Part shown: piece after piece, positions 36,087 to 44,555 of the stretch | Layout: each line of letters starts with the position of its first letter | Numbering within the stretch: position 1 is the first letter of the stretch | DNA from: Sporisorium sorghi | Lineage: Eukaryota; Basidiomycota; Ustilaginomycetes; Ustilaginales; Ustilaginaceae | NCBI GenBank assembly: GCA_023212695.1 | Contig: JALCCG010000003.1 | Location: forward strand, 215,820-279,819 | Direction of reading: 5' to 3' | DNA: 64,000 bases | The notes under the pieces: model-generated | Told to the model about the DNA's origin: nothing | The model's input: only the letters and a program-made list of their open reading frames with translations | Databases searched by the model: none | Translations under genes and position numbers: made by a program

Positions 36087-36132
36087 TGTAAAGTATAAAT
36101 CAAGTCACGTTAAAAAGAAAGGGGGACTTCGG

Positions 36133-36168
36133 ACAAAAAAAATAGCACCTCACCAAAGATGAAGTACT
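36133..36168 (-). terminator. Rho-independent terminator after rpmF
   Basis: Stem AGCACCTCA / TGAAGTACT (with G-U pairs in RNA) and a TTTTTTTT tract on the minus strand, 14 bp past rpmF. Confidence 0.75.
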
Positions 36169-36181
36169 ACTTATTTAAAAA

Positions 36182-36355
36182 CTATTGTTTGATGATCTCT
36201 CTTGCCTTATACGTTCCGCATACTTTACATACGCGATGAGCAAGTTTCAATTCTCCACATTGCTCGCATTTCACCATGCCTGGCACAGCCAGCTTAAAAT
36301 GAGTACGACGCTTGTCACGACGTGTTTTGGACGTTCTACGTTGAGGTACTGCCAT
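36182..36355 (-). CDS. rpmF: 50S ribosomal protein L32
   Basis: 57 aa. [20 protein letters not shown] is the family start. Four cysteines as C-x2-C (CEQC) and C-x2-C (CKVC) make a zinc ribbon, so this is the zinc-binding C+ form. GGAGGTG precedes the ATG. It is cotranscribed with ylbN, 53 bp apart. Confidence 0.96.
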   Translation of the reverse strand: MAVPQRRTSKTRRDKRRTHFKLAVPGMVKCEQCGELKLAHRVCKVCGTYKAREIIKQ

Positions 36356-36408
36356 GTTCCCACCTCCTTATCAGTTCAACCCGCTGAACACGGGTGCCAT
36401 ATCCATCA

Positions 36409-36918
36409 TCATTTAAAGAAGTCCTTGAGTCCGGCCAGCCTTGGATCGATCACTTCCGTATCGCAGCTGCATGTGTCTTCATTCAAGTCCTTGCCACAAT
36501 TCGGGCAAAGTCCCTTGCAGTCGGCACTACAAACCGGAGCTAGCGGCAGGTGGAGCAAAAATGTTTCTTCTACATAGGGAGTGAGATCCACACTCTCACC
36601 TTGTACGTATGTAGTATCATCATTCTCATCCTGAAGGGTTTCAGGATCTTCCACCGGCTGGAATACTTCATGAAAAGGGATGTGCACATGTTCGTTTATC
36701 GGCTTCAGGCAGCGGGAGCAATGCATCTCCAGCTCGCCCTGCAGACTTCCACGAACATCAACCGTACCGGAAATCGAAGGTGTTGCTTTCAAATCCACGT
36801 CTAGTGGTTGAACAGCAACAATATCTTTTCGGCCCTTAACGGCGTTGCTTACATCCACGGTTTGATGGAACTGTAACGGTTGATCGCTGGTTGTCAATTT
36901 ACGAAATTGAATTAGCAT
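36409..36918 (-). CDS. ylbN: DUF177/YceD family protein (YlbN)
   Basis: 169 aa. Family that is almost always next to rpmF and is linked to 23S rRNA accumulation in E. coli and plants. It has ELEMHCSRCLKP in the middle and a Cys-rich end (CSADCKGLCPNCGKDLN), probably metal-binding. ATG at 36918 lies 8 nt after GGAG; upstream in-frame codons lie at or before the transcription start. Confidence 0.92.
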   Translation of the reverse strand: MLIQFRKLTTSDQPLQFHQTVDVSNAVKGRKDIVAVQPLDVDLKATPSISGTVDVRGSLQGELEMHCSRCLKPINEHVHIPFHEVFQPVEDPETLQDENDDTTYVQGESVDLTPYVEETFLLHLPLAPVCSADCKGLCPNCGKDLNEDTCSCDTEVIDPRLAGLKDFFK

Positions 36919-36945
36919 ATCCATCACTCCAAACAAACAAAGATT

Positions 36946-36975
36946 ATTATACCGATTCCGCAAGAGTTTTGTCAA
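36946..36975 (-). promoter_or_regulatory. Sigma-A promoter of ylbN-rpmF
   Basis: Minus strand TTGACA (36975-36970), 18-nt spacer, perfect TATAAT (36951-36946). Transcription would start close to 36939, which supports the ylbN start at 36918. Confidence 0.85.
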
Positions 36976-37116
36976 CAGGATAACCTTGAAGAACCATTAT
37001 TGTTTCCCGATATTTCTCATGTTACCCCAAGAACATCACCCGCTAGGGCGACACGTTTATTGTTACAGGAACGTCATGTAATTATGATATATTCTTATCA
37101 AGGAGTTGAAAAGCAA

Positions 37117-38352
37117 ATGAAAACGGTTGGTATTGTGGTTGAATATAACCCCTTACATCATGGTCATGTCCTGCATTATCATAAATCCAAGGAAGTAACC
37201 GGCGCAGACGCCGTGGTTGCAGTCATGAGCGGCCCTTTCCTGCAGCGAGGCGAGCCCGCAATTGCAGGCAAGCGCGCCCGTGCCGAAATGGCGCTCGCCA
37301 TGGGAGTTGACCTATGTATCGAGCTCCCGGTCACCTATGCCGTTCAGCCAGCGGAATGGTTCGCGTACGGTGCGGTATCCATTCTGGAGGCTACCGGGGT
37401 CGTCGACTGTTTTACCTTCGGTTCGGAGAGCGGCTCGCTGGAGCAGATTCTGCCGCTCTCCCGTTTACTTGCGAACGAATCCGGCGAATTCCGGTCGAAA
37501 ATTGAACAGCATCTTCGGGAAGGAATGAACTTTCCGTCCGCTTATGGTGCTGCAGCTGCGGCCGTGTTCTGCCAATCCGGACCCGCTGTTAACCCATTGC
37601 AGGAACTGCTGACACAGCCGAACAATTCACTTGGGCTGCACTATCTGATCGCACTCAACCGGCTAAACAGCCGTATTACACCTTATACCATTCCAAGAGA
37701 ACAGGCACAATATCACGATCCGCTCCCAGGATCATCTTCCATTGCCAGCGCAACCGCTATCCGGAATATCATCCTTTCGGAAGGATTGAATGCTGCCAGA
37801 CCTTACATACCGGAGTTCACTCTGGAGATCATGAACCGGGAAATCCAGGCCGGACAAGCTCCGATCCATTGGGAACGATTTCGCCAGCCCTTGTTTCAAA
37901 CCCTGCTCACGCACACACCCGCCCAGCTTGAAGACTACCTCGAAGTCACCGAGGGTCTGGAGCATCGCGTACAGCGCATGCTCTCACAGTTGGAGAACCC
38001 GACGGTTGAAGGACTCCTTGGAGCGCTGAAGACCAAACGTTATACGCGTACCAAGCTTCAGCGCATGCTGCTGCACATCATGCTGAACCATGACAAGGGC
38101 TCTATGAGCCCTGAAGAGCTCGCCAAAGGTCCCGGGTATATTCGGGTACTCGGATTCAACGAGACCGGACGCGGGCTGCTGAAACGGATGAAGAAGAGCG
38201 CTACGCTTCCCGTGATCCAAAAGCCCACGCTACTTCAGCATCCTCAGCTGGAACGGGACCTGATGGCTGCCGCCGTTTACGCGAACGGTCACCCCGTGCC
38301 GGATATCCGCCACTTCTACAGCGACTACCTGCTGCCGCCGCTCACCCCTTAG
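37117..38352 (+). CDS. tmcAL: tRNA(Met) cytidine acetate ligase TmcAL (YlbM)
   Basis: 411 aa. Uses acetate and ATP to make N4-acetylcytidine at the wobble base of elongator tRNA-Met. Nucleotidyltransferase-type N-terminus GIVVEYNPLHHGHVLHY with the HxGH-like motif (14-17), then VVAVMSGPFLQRGEPA and FGSESGSLEQI; C-terminal helical domain. ATG at 37117 has AAGGAG 11 nt upstream. It is on the strand opposite ylbN-rpmF and its last 11 bp overlap the end of the ylbL gene. Confidence 0.94.
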   Translation: MKTVGIVVEYNPLHHGHVLHYHKSKEVTGADAVVAVMSGPFLQRGEPAIAGKRARAEMALAMGVDLCIELPVTYAVQPAEWFAYGAVSILEATGVVDCFTFGSESGSLEQILPLSRLLANESGEFRSKIEQHLREGMNFPSAYGAAAAAVFCQSGPAVNPLQELLTQPNNSLGLHYLIALNRLNSRITPYTIPREQAQYHDPLPGSSSIASATAIRNIILSEGLNAARPYIPEFTLEIMNREIQAGQAPIHWERFRQPLFQTLLTHTPAQLEDYLEVTEGLEHRVQRMLSQLENPTVEGLLGALKTKRYTRTKLQRMLLHIMLNHDKGSMSPEELAKGPGYIRVLGFNETGRGLLKRMKKSATLPVIQKPTLLQHPQLERDLMAAAVYANGHPVPDIRHFYSDYLLPPLTP

Positions 38353-39382
38353 GCGGCAGCTCCTCTAAGTAATCCACGGCATCCTGCAGATCCTCAACCG
38401 GCACAAGCTTCATATCCGTGTTGATTCGGTCCGCCCGCTTCTTGGCTTCGTCATAATTTTTTTGTGGCACAAAAAAGAAATCGGCTTCCTTCCGGTCCGC
38501 AGCAACAATCTTGTGCTTCACTCCCCCGATGGGGCCTACAGCACCTGATTTATCAATGGTGCCAGTTCCAGCTATCCGGTAACCTTTACTTAAATCTCCA
38601 GCGGTGAGCTGATTGTAAATCTCCAGGGTAAAAATAAGCCCGGCCGACGGCCCCCCGATATTCGTATCCGCGAAGTGGATCGTGTGGTCCGGATCAGCCG
38701 GCTCCACCTTCTGCATCGTGGCGATCATAACGCCCAGACCTGGACGCTCCGCGCCTGTCTTATCGTCCTTGATGCTAACCAGCTTCACCTGTTCCTTAAC
38801 GGTTTTCCCTTTGCGGTCAAGCTCTACGGACACCACATCACCTATGCTTTTTCCACTTAACAGGCTGGCAATTTTCTCATTATCCTCCGCCGGCTGCCCA
38901 TCCACCTTAATCAGTTTGTCCCCTGGCCGGAAATGCTCGGCATTGGCTGAATTCTCAGAGATCGACATGACAAATACATAGGCAGGCTCAATACTGTAAT
39001 CCACCTCGGCTTCCTGGTAGGCAGCTTCCATTGCGGCAGACTGGGAGGAATTCATGTAATACACCTGTGTGGCTGCATATTCATCCTTGCTCTGCTCGCC
39101 CATCTTTTCCGCCTTCTTTACAACCTCTGCATTGGGATTAAATGCAGACAGCATTAACAGCGCAATATTCGCATAACTTGCCGACACGGTTGTCATCATA
39201 AATGTTCCCTCTTCCGCCGGATCGCCCTTCTCTACGCTAATCATCGGGCGAACCTCCTCAGCGCTTCCCGGCTGGTATACGAGATAAGGGGTTGGCATAT
39301 AAACGACAACGTACAGCATAACCCCGACCAACAATAAATACAGCGCGATTTTTAAGCCATTCGGTTTTACGGACTTCTTCAT
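38342..39382 (-). CDS. ylbL: YlbL/SepM family PDZ-Lon-type serine protease
   Basis: 346 aa. One N-terminal membrane helix (about 10-30), a PDZ domain (about 120-205: VFVMSISENSANAEHFRPGD), and a C-terminal Lon-like protease domain with Ser in NIGGPSAGLIFTLEIYNQ and Lys in GGVKHKIVAA as the Ser-Lys dyad. Streptococcal SepM trims competence peptide and B. subtilis YlbL acts in DNA-damage recovery by degrading YneA. GGAGGGAAGG precedes the ATG at 39382. It converges on tmcAL with an 11-bp overlap. Confidence 0.93.
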   Translation of the reverse strand: MKKSVKPNGLKIALYLLLVGVMLYVVVYMPTPYLVYQPGSAEEVRPMISVEKGDPAEEGTFMMTTVSASYANIALLMLSAFNPNAEVVKKAEKMGEQSKDEYAATQVYYMNSSQSAAMEAAYQEAEVDYSIEPAYVFVMSISENSANAEHFRPGDKLIKVDGQPAEDNEKIASLLSGKSIGDVVSVELDRKGKTVKEQVKLVSIKDDKTGAERPGLGVMIATMQKVEPADPDHTIHFADTNIGGPSAGLIFTLEIYNQLTAGDLSKGYRIAGTGTIDKSGAVGPIGGVKHKIVAADRKEADFFFVPQKNYDEAKKRADRINTDMKLVPVEDLQDAVDYLEELPPKG

Positions 39383-39495
39383 GTATTTCCCTTCCCTCCG
39401 CCTTATATGTCCAGCCTTCCACCAAGTTTGGTCTGACGGTTGTCTCCCTTGCATAAAGTTGTACTAGCCATGTTTACGCAGAAAGGAGATTCCTT

Positions 39496-40728
39496 ATGAA
39501 TAAAGGCAACGCCGTCAAGTCATCAAACGGGCTGTGGAACACCATCCTCCTGGGGGCCGCTGCATTCCTGCTTGTACTGGCTGTCGTCAGCGCACCCGAG
39601 CCTGCCTTCCAAGCCACCCTGCAGGCACTCAAGCTATGGTGGAACATCGTATTCCCCGCTTTGCTTCCTTTTCTCGTCTTGGTGGAAATACTCATTGCCT
39701 ATGGCTGGGCCCATGGAGTTGGCGTTCTGCTAGACCCTCTGATGAGGAAAATATTCAAACTTCCCGGTACTGGCGGCTGGGTTCTCATAACAGGAATGAC
39801 AGCCGGGTTCCCGGCAGGAGCACAGGCTGCCTCCGGTATGTACAAACAGGGCGAGCTCCATGCCAGCGATGCCGGCAAGCTCGCCGCTATATCCCATTTC
39901 TGCAATCCGATGACCATTCTCGTTGTCATCGGAACCGGGCTGCTGCATAAACCTGAAGCAGGCTACCTGCTGCTGATCGTTCACTGGATTTCCGGACTGC
40001 TTGCCGCTTGGACATTCGGTCTATTCAGTAAAAATTCCCATACAGCAAACAGGCAGATCGCTGCACTGCCCCTGAACCATACACACATGAACGACTTAGC
40101 CAAACACCCCATCCTGAAACGCGCCTCCGCCGCAGCACTGGATGCTCATCAACGGGATGGCCGGGGCTTCGGCAAATTGCTGGGCGATTCCGTTACCCGT
40201 TCGGTCCAGACCTTAATGATGACAGGCGGCTTTATATTGTTCTTTGCCGTCATTATAAGAGTATTGAGCAGCCATCTGCTGCCGCAGCTTCCGTCATATT
40301 TCACATCAGGATTACTGGAAATCCATCTCGCAGCCCAGTCTATCAGCACCTCAGCATTCTCAACAGGAACCCTGCAGCTGGCCGTTCTGTCCGCCGCACT
40401 GGCATGGAGCGGGATAAGCGCCCAGCTGCAAAGCCTGTCCCTGATGCGGGAAACCGGTCTCTCCTGGCGTTTCTTTATGATGAAGCGCGCCCTGCATTCC
40501 GTGTTCGCTTTTCTGATTACAATCGCATTATGGAAACCCGCCAGTGCTCTTTCGGCAGGCATTGTACCGGCGTTCCGAACGGAGCCTTTAGAGCATGCAG
40601 CCACAGAACAGCTTTTTAATTTTTGGAGCGGTTTTCCTTCATTTTTGCAGTTCCAGGCCGTGATTTGTTTGTTGTTGATAGCTGTTTTCGGGTTGTGCTC
40701 CCGCTTTATTGAGCGTTATCGCCGCTGA
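39496..40728 (+). CDS. ylbJ: Sporulation integral membrane protein YlbJ
   Basis: 410 aa with about eight membrane helices and two gate-like repeats (PALLPFLVLVEILIAYG; GWVLITGMTAGFPAGAQAAS; ISHFCNPMTILVVIGTG; LLGDSVTRSVQTLMMTGGFI). YlbJ is made in the mother cell under sigma-E in Bacillus and is needed for heat-resistant spores. AGAAAGGAG precedes the ATG. Its last 23 bp overlap the end of coaD on the other strand. Confidence 0.92.
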   Translation: MNKGNAVKSSNGLWNTILLGAAAFLLVLAVVSAPEPAFQATLQALKLWWNIVFPALLPFLVLVEILIAYGWAHGVGVLLDPLMRKIFKLPGTGGWVLITGMTAGFPAGAQAASGMYKQGELHASDAGKLAAISHFCNPMTILVVIGTGLLHKPEAGYLLLIVHWISGLLAAWTFGLFSKNSHTANRQIAALPLNHTHMNDLAKHPILKRASAAALDAHQRDGRGFGKLLGDSVTRSVQTLMMTGGFILFFAVIIRVLSSHLLPQLPSYFTSGLLEIHLAAQSISTSAFSTGTLQLAVLSAALAWSGISAQLQSLSLMRETGLSWRFFMMKRALHSVFAFLITIALWKPASALSAGIVPAFRTEPLEHAATEQLFNFWSGFPSFLQFQAVICLLLIAVFGLCSRFIERYRR

Positions 40729-41221
40729 ATTTGCGGCGTAGGGCTGCATCAACCTCGCGGCTCACCAGATCCGTAGTATCTCCATTAAAGTGGGCAATCT
40801 CTTTAACAAGACTTGAGCTTAAGAACGAATATTTCGGATGGGTCATCATAAAGATGGTCTCCGCATCCGGGTTCAGCTTGTGATTGGTGGAAGCCAGCTG
40901 AAGTTCATATTCAAAATCGGTGACCGTGCGAATGCCACGTACGATGACTTGGGCATTCTTCTGGCGGATATAGTTCGCCAGAAGGTCGCGGAAGCTGTCG
41001 ATTTCGACATTAGGCAGGTGTTTTGTGGCCTGTCTCAACAGTTCCGTCCGCTCCTCCACCGTAAACAGCGGATTTTTGCTTAAATTATTCAACACGCCTA
41101 CGATCAGCAGATCAAACTGCTTCGAAGCACGTGTAATGATGTCCATGTGACCCATTGTGACCGGATCAAAGCTGCCCGGGTATACGGCAACGCGATATGT
41201 ACTAGTATTCTCATTTGTCAT
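40706..41221 (-). CDS. coaD: Phosphopantetheine adenylyltransferase
   Basis: 171 aa. Penultimate step of CoA synthesis. VAVYPGSFDPVTMGHMDII holds the TxGH-type nucleotide motif (22-25), VRGIRTVTDFEYELQLA and YSFLSSSLVKEIAHFNGD the substrate sites. ATG at 41221 has AGGAGG 9 nt upstream and overlaps the end of rsmD by 11 nt; an upstream in-frame extension runs through rsmD and is not needed. Confidence 0.96.
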   Translation of the reverse strand: MTNENTSTYRVAVYPGSFDPVTMGHMDIITRASKQFDLLIVGVLNNLSKNPLFTVEERTELLRQATKHLPNVEIDSFRDLLANYIRQKNAQVIVRGIRTVTDFEYELQLASTNHKLNPDAETIFMMTHPKYSFLSSSLVKEIAHFNGDTTDLVSREVDAALRRKFSGDNAQ

Positions 41222-41837
41222 CCTGTAATTCCTCCTCGTCAAGCTTGCCCGCTTGATCTTGCGCAATTTCATAACGGTATATCGATATGGCGGTCTCTCC
41301 ATACTTCACGGTCCGGAGACAACAAAAATCACCAAATTTCTCAGGATAATTGTAACTCGATTCGTATTCCAATACCACCACAGCCAGGTCTTGCAGCAAA
41401 CTTCGCTCGGCCATATCCACCATCAGCTCATCACCGTTCTTGAATCTGTATGGCGGGTCCAAAAAGACCAGATCGAATTTGAAGCTGCGCTTCTCGAGTG
41501 CTTTAAGTGCTCTTGCCGCATCGTTGCGGTATATCTCGGCTCTTTCCTCAAGCCGGGCAGCCTTCAAATTATCCTTGATCGTACTGATACTTTTCGGCTC
41601 CACATCAATAAAAACAGCACGATCAATTCCCCGGCTTAACGCCTCAATACCAAGGCCTCCCGTACCTGCAAACAGGTCAAGCGCGGTTCCCCCCTCAAAG
41701 TAAGGGCCGATCATACTGAATATGGATTCTTTCACTTTATCCGTCGTCGGACGGGTGCTTGTACCTGGCACACTTTTGAGCGGCCGGCCTTTAGCACTTC
41801 CGGATACTACTCTCACTGCTTCATTCACCCGTTTCAT
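41211..41837 (-). CDS. rsmD: 16S rRNA (guanine-966-N2)-methyltransferase RsmD (YlbH)
   Basis: 208 aa from ATG at 41837 (another in-frame start at 41858; neither has a good ribosome binding site). RVVSGSAKGRPLKSVPG, SAM motif LDLFAGTGGLGIEALSRG, catalytic DLVFLDPPY. Methylates G966 of 16S rRNA. Operon with coaD. The C-terminus is acidic (DEEELQDDK). Confidence 0.94.
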   Translation of the reverse strand: MKRVNEAVRVVSGSAKGRPLKSVPGTSTRPTTDKVKESIFSMIGPYFEGGTALDLFAGTGGLGIEALSRGIDRAVFIDVEPKSISTIKDNLKAARLEERAEIYRNDAARALKALEKRSFKFDLVFLDPPYRFKNGDELMVDMAERSLLQDLAVVVLEYESSYNYPEKFGDFCCLRTVKYGETAISIYRYEIAQDQAGKLDEEELQDDK

Positions 41838-41929
41838 TATCCAAAAATTTAATGCCATGACAACGCCATGGACAGTGATTATCGTAACACAATCATCCCA
41901 TATATGAAAAATGAAACCTCATGGCTCCC

Positions 41930-42142
41930 AAGTTTTTTTCTAAGTAAGGTATATTTAGGCAGCAGCCGGGCATCCTTGAAATATCGACATCAATGAATGT
42001 CGTAGACAACCGCGGAGAAGACTTACGTTTCCCCATAAGCTCTTCGTCCGGTTTCTCCTCTCCCATGAGGGAGTCTCTCCGGAGGCTCCCGAACAAAAGC
42101 CCTGTAATGGCAGCATGGATTACGGGGCTTTTGTTCTTTTTT
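41930..42142 (+). ncRNA. Candidate structured RNA or leader ending in a terminator
   Basis: The 504-bp space between rsmD and the stalk gene has no convincing gene but is dense in plus-strand hairpins: GACAT-CAATGA-ATGTC (41986-42001), GGAGAAGACTTA with a matching TAAG/TCTTC/TTCTCC arm (about 42014-42057), TCCC-ATGA-GGGA, and GGGAG...CTCCC (about 42070-42090). A strong terminator closes it. This is what a cis-regulatory leader or small RNA looks like. No known riboswitch consensus could be matched by eye. A convincing promoter was not found. Confidence 0.35.
42091..42142 (+). terminator. Rho-independent terminator upstream of the stalk gene
   Basis: 18-bp stem GAACAAAAGCCCTGTAAT / ATTACGGGGCTTTTGTTC, 10-nt loop, then TTTTTT. 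One mismatch in the stem. Confidence 0.88.
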
Positions 42143-42196
42143 ATTTAGGGTGGCACATAAGGTGGCATAACCTCATCTGCTTATAAATAAGTTAAG

Positions 42197-42225
42197 CGCT
42201 CCTCATATTCGGGGAGCGTTTTTTT
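42197..42225 (+). terminator. Second terminator-like hairpin upstream of the stalk gene
   Basis: CGCTCC / GGAGCG stem with 10-nt loop followed by TTTTTTT, 55 bp after the first terminator. GGTGGCA occurs twice between the two. Confidence 0.75.
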
Positions 42226-42341
42226 GATTCTCTTTTTATGCTATCAAGCCATTCGCTCATGCAGGAATAACAGCTATTTTGTCGAAATCAATTAAGCTGT
42301 TTGAAAAATATTCCTGTTTGTACAGAGGAGAGGTCATGTAA

Positions 42342-44312
42342 GTGAAAAGAATGTTGTATATTCTCATCTTGTTCAGCATGCTGGCAGGGCTTGGGTTTGC
42401 TGGGACAACGCAAGGCATTGCTTTTGCGGAGGAGTCCGAGCTCCAGATCAAAGACATTGCGGGAAGGAACACCTATCTGATGAGTGATGGCTCGATGTGG
42501 TCTTTGATTGACGGGCGCCATGCTATCCGGACACCCGGTACAGTCGCTGCCATCAGTGGTTATGAGTATAGGGGCATCGGCATGACGAAGGATGGCCGAT
42601 TAGCGGAATGGGACATCGGCAAGGGTCCCCAGGTCGTTCCGGGAACAAGCGGTGTGAAGCAGATCGCGGGTTCCTACTGGCTGAAGTCAGACGGGACGGT
42701 ATGGTTCGGCAATGAAAAAGCAAAGAGCCTCAGTGGCATTATGCTGATCGCCAATGCGGATCAGGAATTTGCCGCATTGTCCTCGAACGGAGAGCTGCTG
42801 TTGGAGGATAACTACAAAAGGGGTCAATTCAAAAAGCTGGGCATCGTGGAAAGCCCGGTCACGGTTAGATCCATGACGGTTCATAGCGGGCGCGTTGCCC
42901 TCCTGCATGACAACGGTGATGTCGTTGTGTACGAGACGTCCAACTTCGATGATAACGGGCGCATCATACCGGTTACCGTGGCCCAGAATGCAGTTCATAT
43001 CGTGTATGTCTCTAATGAGCCAACGGATCTTCTGATTGTGACACTGAAGGACGGAACCGTTTGGACAACGGGTGTGTATAAAGACCGCTGGAAGCTCAAA
43101 GAGCAGGTCTCCGGACTTAGCGGGATCGTTAGGACATCCATAGATGGGAATGCAACGGATCTGTCGGAGGGGTTCTATGCACAGCGTGCGGATGGAAGCT
43201 GGATACATCATAAGGGTGGACAGAACAAGCCTGTTGATGTGCCTGTCGTTAAGAGCTTATCGATCTCGATTTCCGATGCCAAGCCTTTTGTAGGGGACAC
43301 ACTGGAAATGAGTATCCAGGAAACCTACACCAATGGGGCCAAGATCAAGGTACCTGTTAAAGATGCCCGGATCGACATCGAGAAGCCATATTTAATGAAC
43401 ATGCAAAAGAACGGCACGCTAAAACCTGCGGGCGTTGGCAAGACACAGATTACGGTAACCTCTGGCGGCCTGTCTAAGTCGGTAACGGTATCGTCCAGTC
43501 TTCGCAGCAATTTGAAATATGCCAAACAGGTCAATGGGAATGTCATGGTTCCAGCGAGAACCATCATTCAGGCACTGGGCGGCACGTATTCGGCTAAAAA
43601 CGGAGGCATCGAAGCGAAGTTTGGCGAGAACGTGCTCTATTTCAAAGCTGGCAGCAGCCAAGCCATCCTGAATGATAATCCTATACGTCTGAAAGCAGCC
43701 CCACTTACGGATAAAGGCGAGTTACTGATTCCGGCTGCTGTGTTCTCCGATGCGCTGGGAGCCAAAATCAGCTGGGATGCCAAGTGGAAACAAGCGGATA
43801 TCTCCTTCGGAGATGCAACCCTGACCGTTGTCTCCAGCGAAACGGCTGGATTGATCAAAAAAGCGATGCAGGGCAGCTTGGTTAAATTTATCGGCCGAAC
43901 GTATTGGGTGAACGATTTTGAAGGCTTGGAACGCTTCTCCAAATTAAAGGTAAGCGATATCTTGCCGGACGACAAAGGTGAATTCAACGTTATCTTCACA
44001 TCAGCATCAGGAAAAACAGTGAAAAGCTATCCCATGCGGTCATCCGAAGTAATGCAGCTGTTTGCAGATCGTTCTTCATTATTAAATTACGATCCTTATC
44101 AAAAATATAAATGGTCCGCATCGGTGTGGAAACAGATTAAAGCAGGCCAGGTATCCCTCGGCATGACCAAAGAGCAGGTACAGCTTTCATGGGGGAATCC
44201 GGCAGCCAAGGACATTACCACTGGTGGTGGAAAAACCATTGAAACTTGGGGGTACTCCAATTTCGATATCGTATCTTTTGTGAACGGAAAAGTAATATTG
44301 ATTATGATGTAA
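42342..44312 (+). CDS. Secreted stalk-domain (copper amine oxidase N-terminal-like) protein with RCC1-like repeats
   Basis: 656 aa. GTG start with GAGGAGAGG upstream. Signal peptide about 1-31 (MKRMLYILILFSMLAGLGFA). Residues 40-300 are RCC1/propeller-like repeats of the type SDGSMWSLIDG, KSDGTVWFG, LKDGTVWTTG. About 305-385 fits a BIG-type domain. About 390-490 is a stalk domain (VPARTIIQALGGTYSAKNGG, then LIPAAVFSDALGAKISWDA). The end has SmpA/OmlA-like VSLGMTKEQVQLSWGNPAA. Such proteins sit at the Paenibacillus cell surface; no enzymatic role is visible. Confidence 0.82.
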   Translation: MKRMLYILILFSMLAGLGFAGTTQGIAFAEESELQIKDIAGRNTYLMSDGSMWSLIDGRHAIRTPGTVAAISGYEYRGIGMTKDGRLAEWDIGKGPQVVPGTSGVKQIAGSYWLKSDGTVWFGNEKAKSLSGIMLIANADQEFAALSSNGELLLEDNYKRGQFKKLGIVESPVTVRSMTVHSGRVALLHDNGDVVVYETSNFDDNGRIIPVTVAQNAVHIVYVSNEPTDLLIVTLKDGTVWTTGVYKDRWKLKEQVSGLSGIVRTSIDGNATDLSEGFYAQRADGSWIHHKGGQNKPVDVPVVKSLSISISDAKPFVGDTLEMSIQETYTNGAKIKVPVKDARIDIEKPYLMNMQKNGTLKPAGVGKTQITVTSGGLSKSVTVSSSLRSNLKYAKQVNGNVMVPARTIIQALGGTYSAKNGGIEAKFGENVLYFKAGSSQAILNDNPIRLKAAPLTDKGELLIPAAVFSDALGAKISWDAKWKQADISFGDATLTVVSSETAGLIKKAMQGSLVKFIGRTYWVNDFEGLERFSKLKVSDILPDDKGEFNVIFTSASGKTVKSYPMRSSEVMQLFADRSSLLNYDPYQKYKWSASVWKQIKAGQVSLGMTKEQVQLSWGNPAAKDITTGGGKTIETWGYSNFDIVSFVNGKVILIMM

Positions 44313-44317
44313 TGATT

Positions 44318-44348
44318 AACGCCTCCAAGTAGTTTGCTTGGAGGCGTT
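44318..44348 (+). terminator. Terminator after the stalk gene
   Basis: 12-bp perfect stem AACGCCTCCAAG / CTTGGAGGCGTT, loop of 7 nt, 5 bp past the stop; the following tract is ATTGTAT rather than pure T. Confidence 0.75.
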
Positions 44349-44426
44349 ATTGTATACAGATATCCATTATGTTATGAACCGCACCATCATGTGTCGTCTC
44401 CATCCAGTAAGTATAATTATAATTGC

Positions 44427-44555
44427 TTATTTCTGGTTGTTCTTCAGTTCATCAGGAAGCGGCAGCGTGCCGACGATGCTCTTGGGCTGCGTGGCGGACT
44501 TCATTGCAGACGACGTCAAAAGCTTGGCGAGTGTACGTGCAATTAATGTTTTCAA
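44427..44555 (-). CDS. agrD: AgrD-like cyclic lactone autoinducer precursor
   Basis: 42 aa, TTG start at 44555 with AAAGGAGGTG 7 nt upstream, overlapping the agrB stop by 4 nt (TTGA). Three AgrD parts are visible: an amphipathic basic leader (MKTLIARTLAKLLTSS), a short core around KSIVGT, and the conserved acidic C-terminal recognition tail LPLPDELKN. There is no Cys; Ser26 in KSIVGT would be the ring residue, giving a lactone rather than a thiolactone (as in enterococcal GBAP). Exact processing sites are inferred. It would be cut and cyclised by the AgrB coded just upstream. Confidence 0.8.
   Translation of the reverse strand: MKTLIARTLAKLLTSSAMKSATQPKSIVGTLPLPDELKNNQK

Noticed and set aside
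41893..42096. Minus-strand 67-codon frame between rsmD and the stalk gene
   Set aside because: TTG start without a site, no family, and it lies on the hairpin-rich plus-strand RNA candidate.
42010..42170. T-box riboswitch (ACCGCGG and GGGTGGCAC are present)
   Set aside because: The full AGGGTGGNACCGCG element is not present in one piece, and the gene downstream is not a tRNA ligase or amino-acid gene. Kept only as an unassigned structured RNA.
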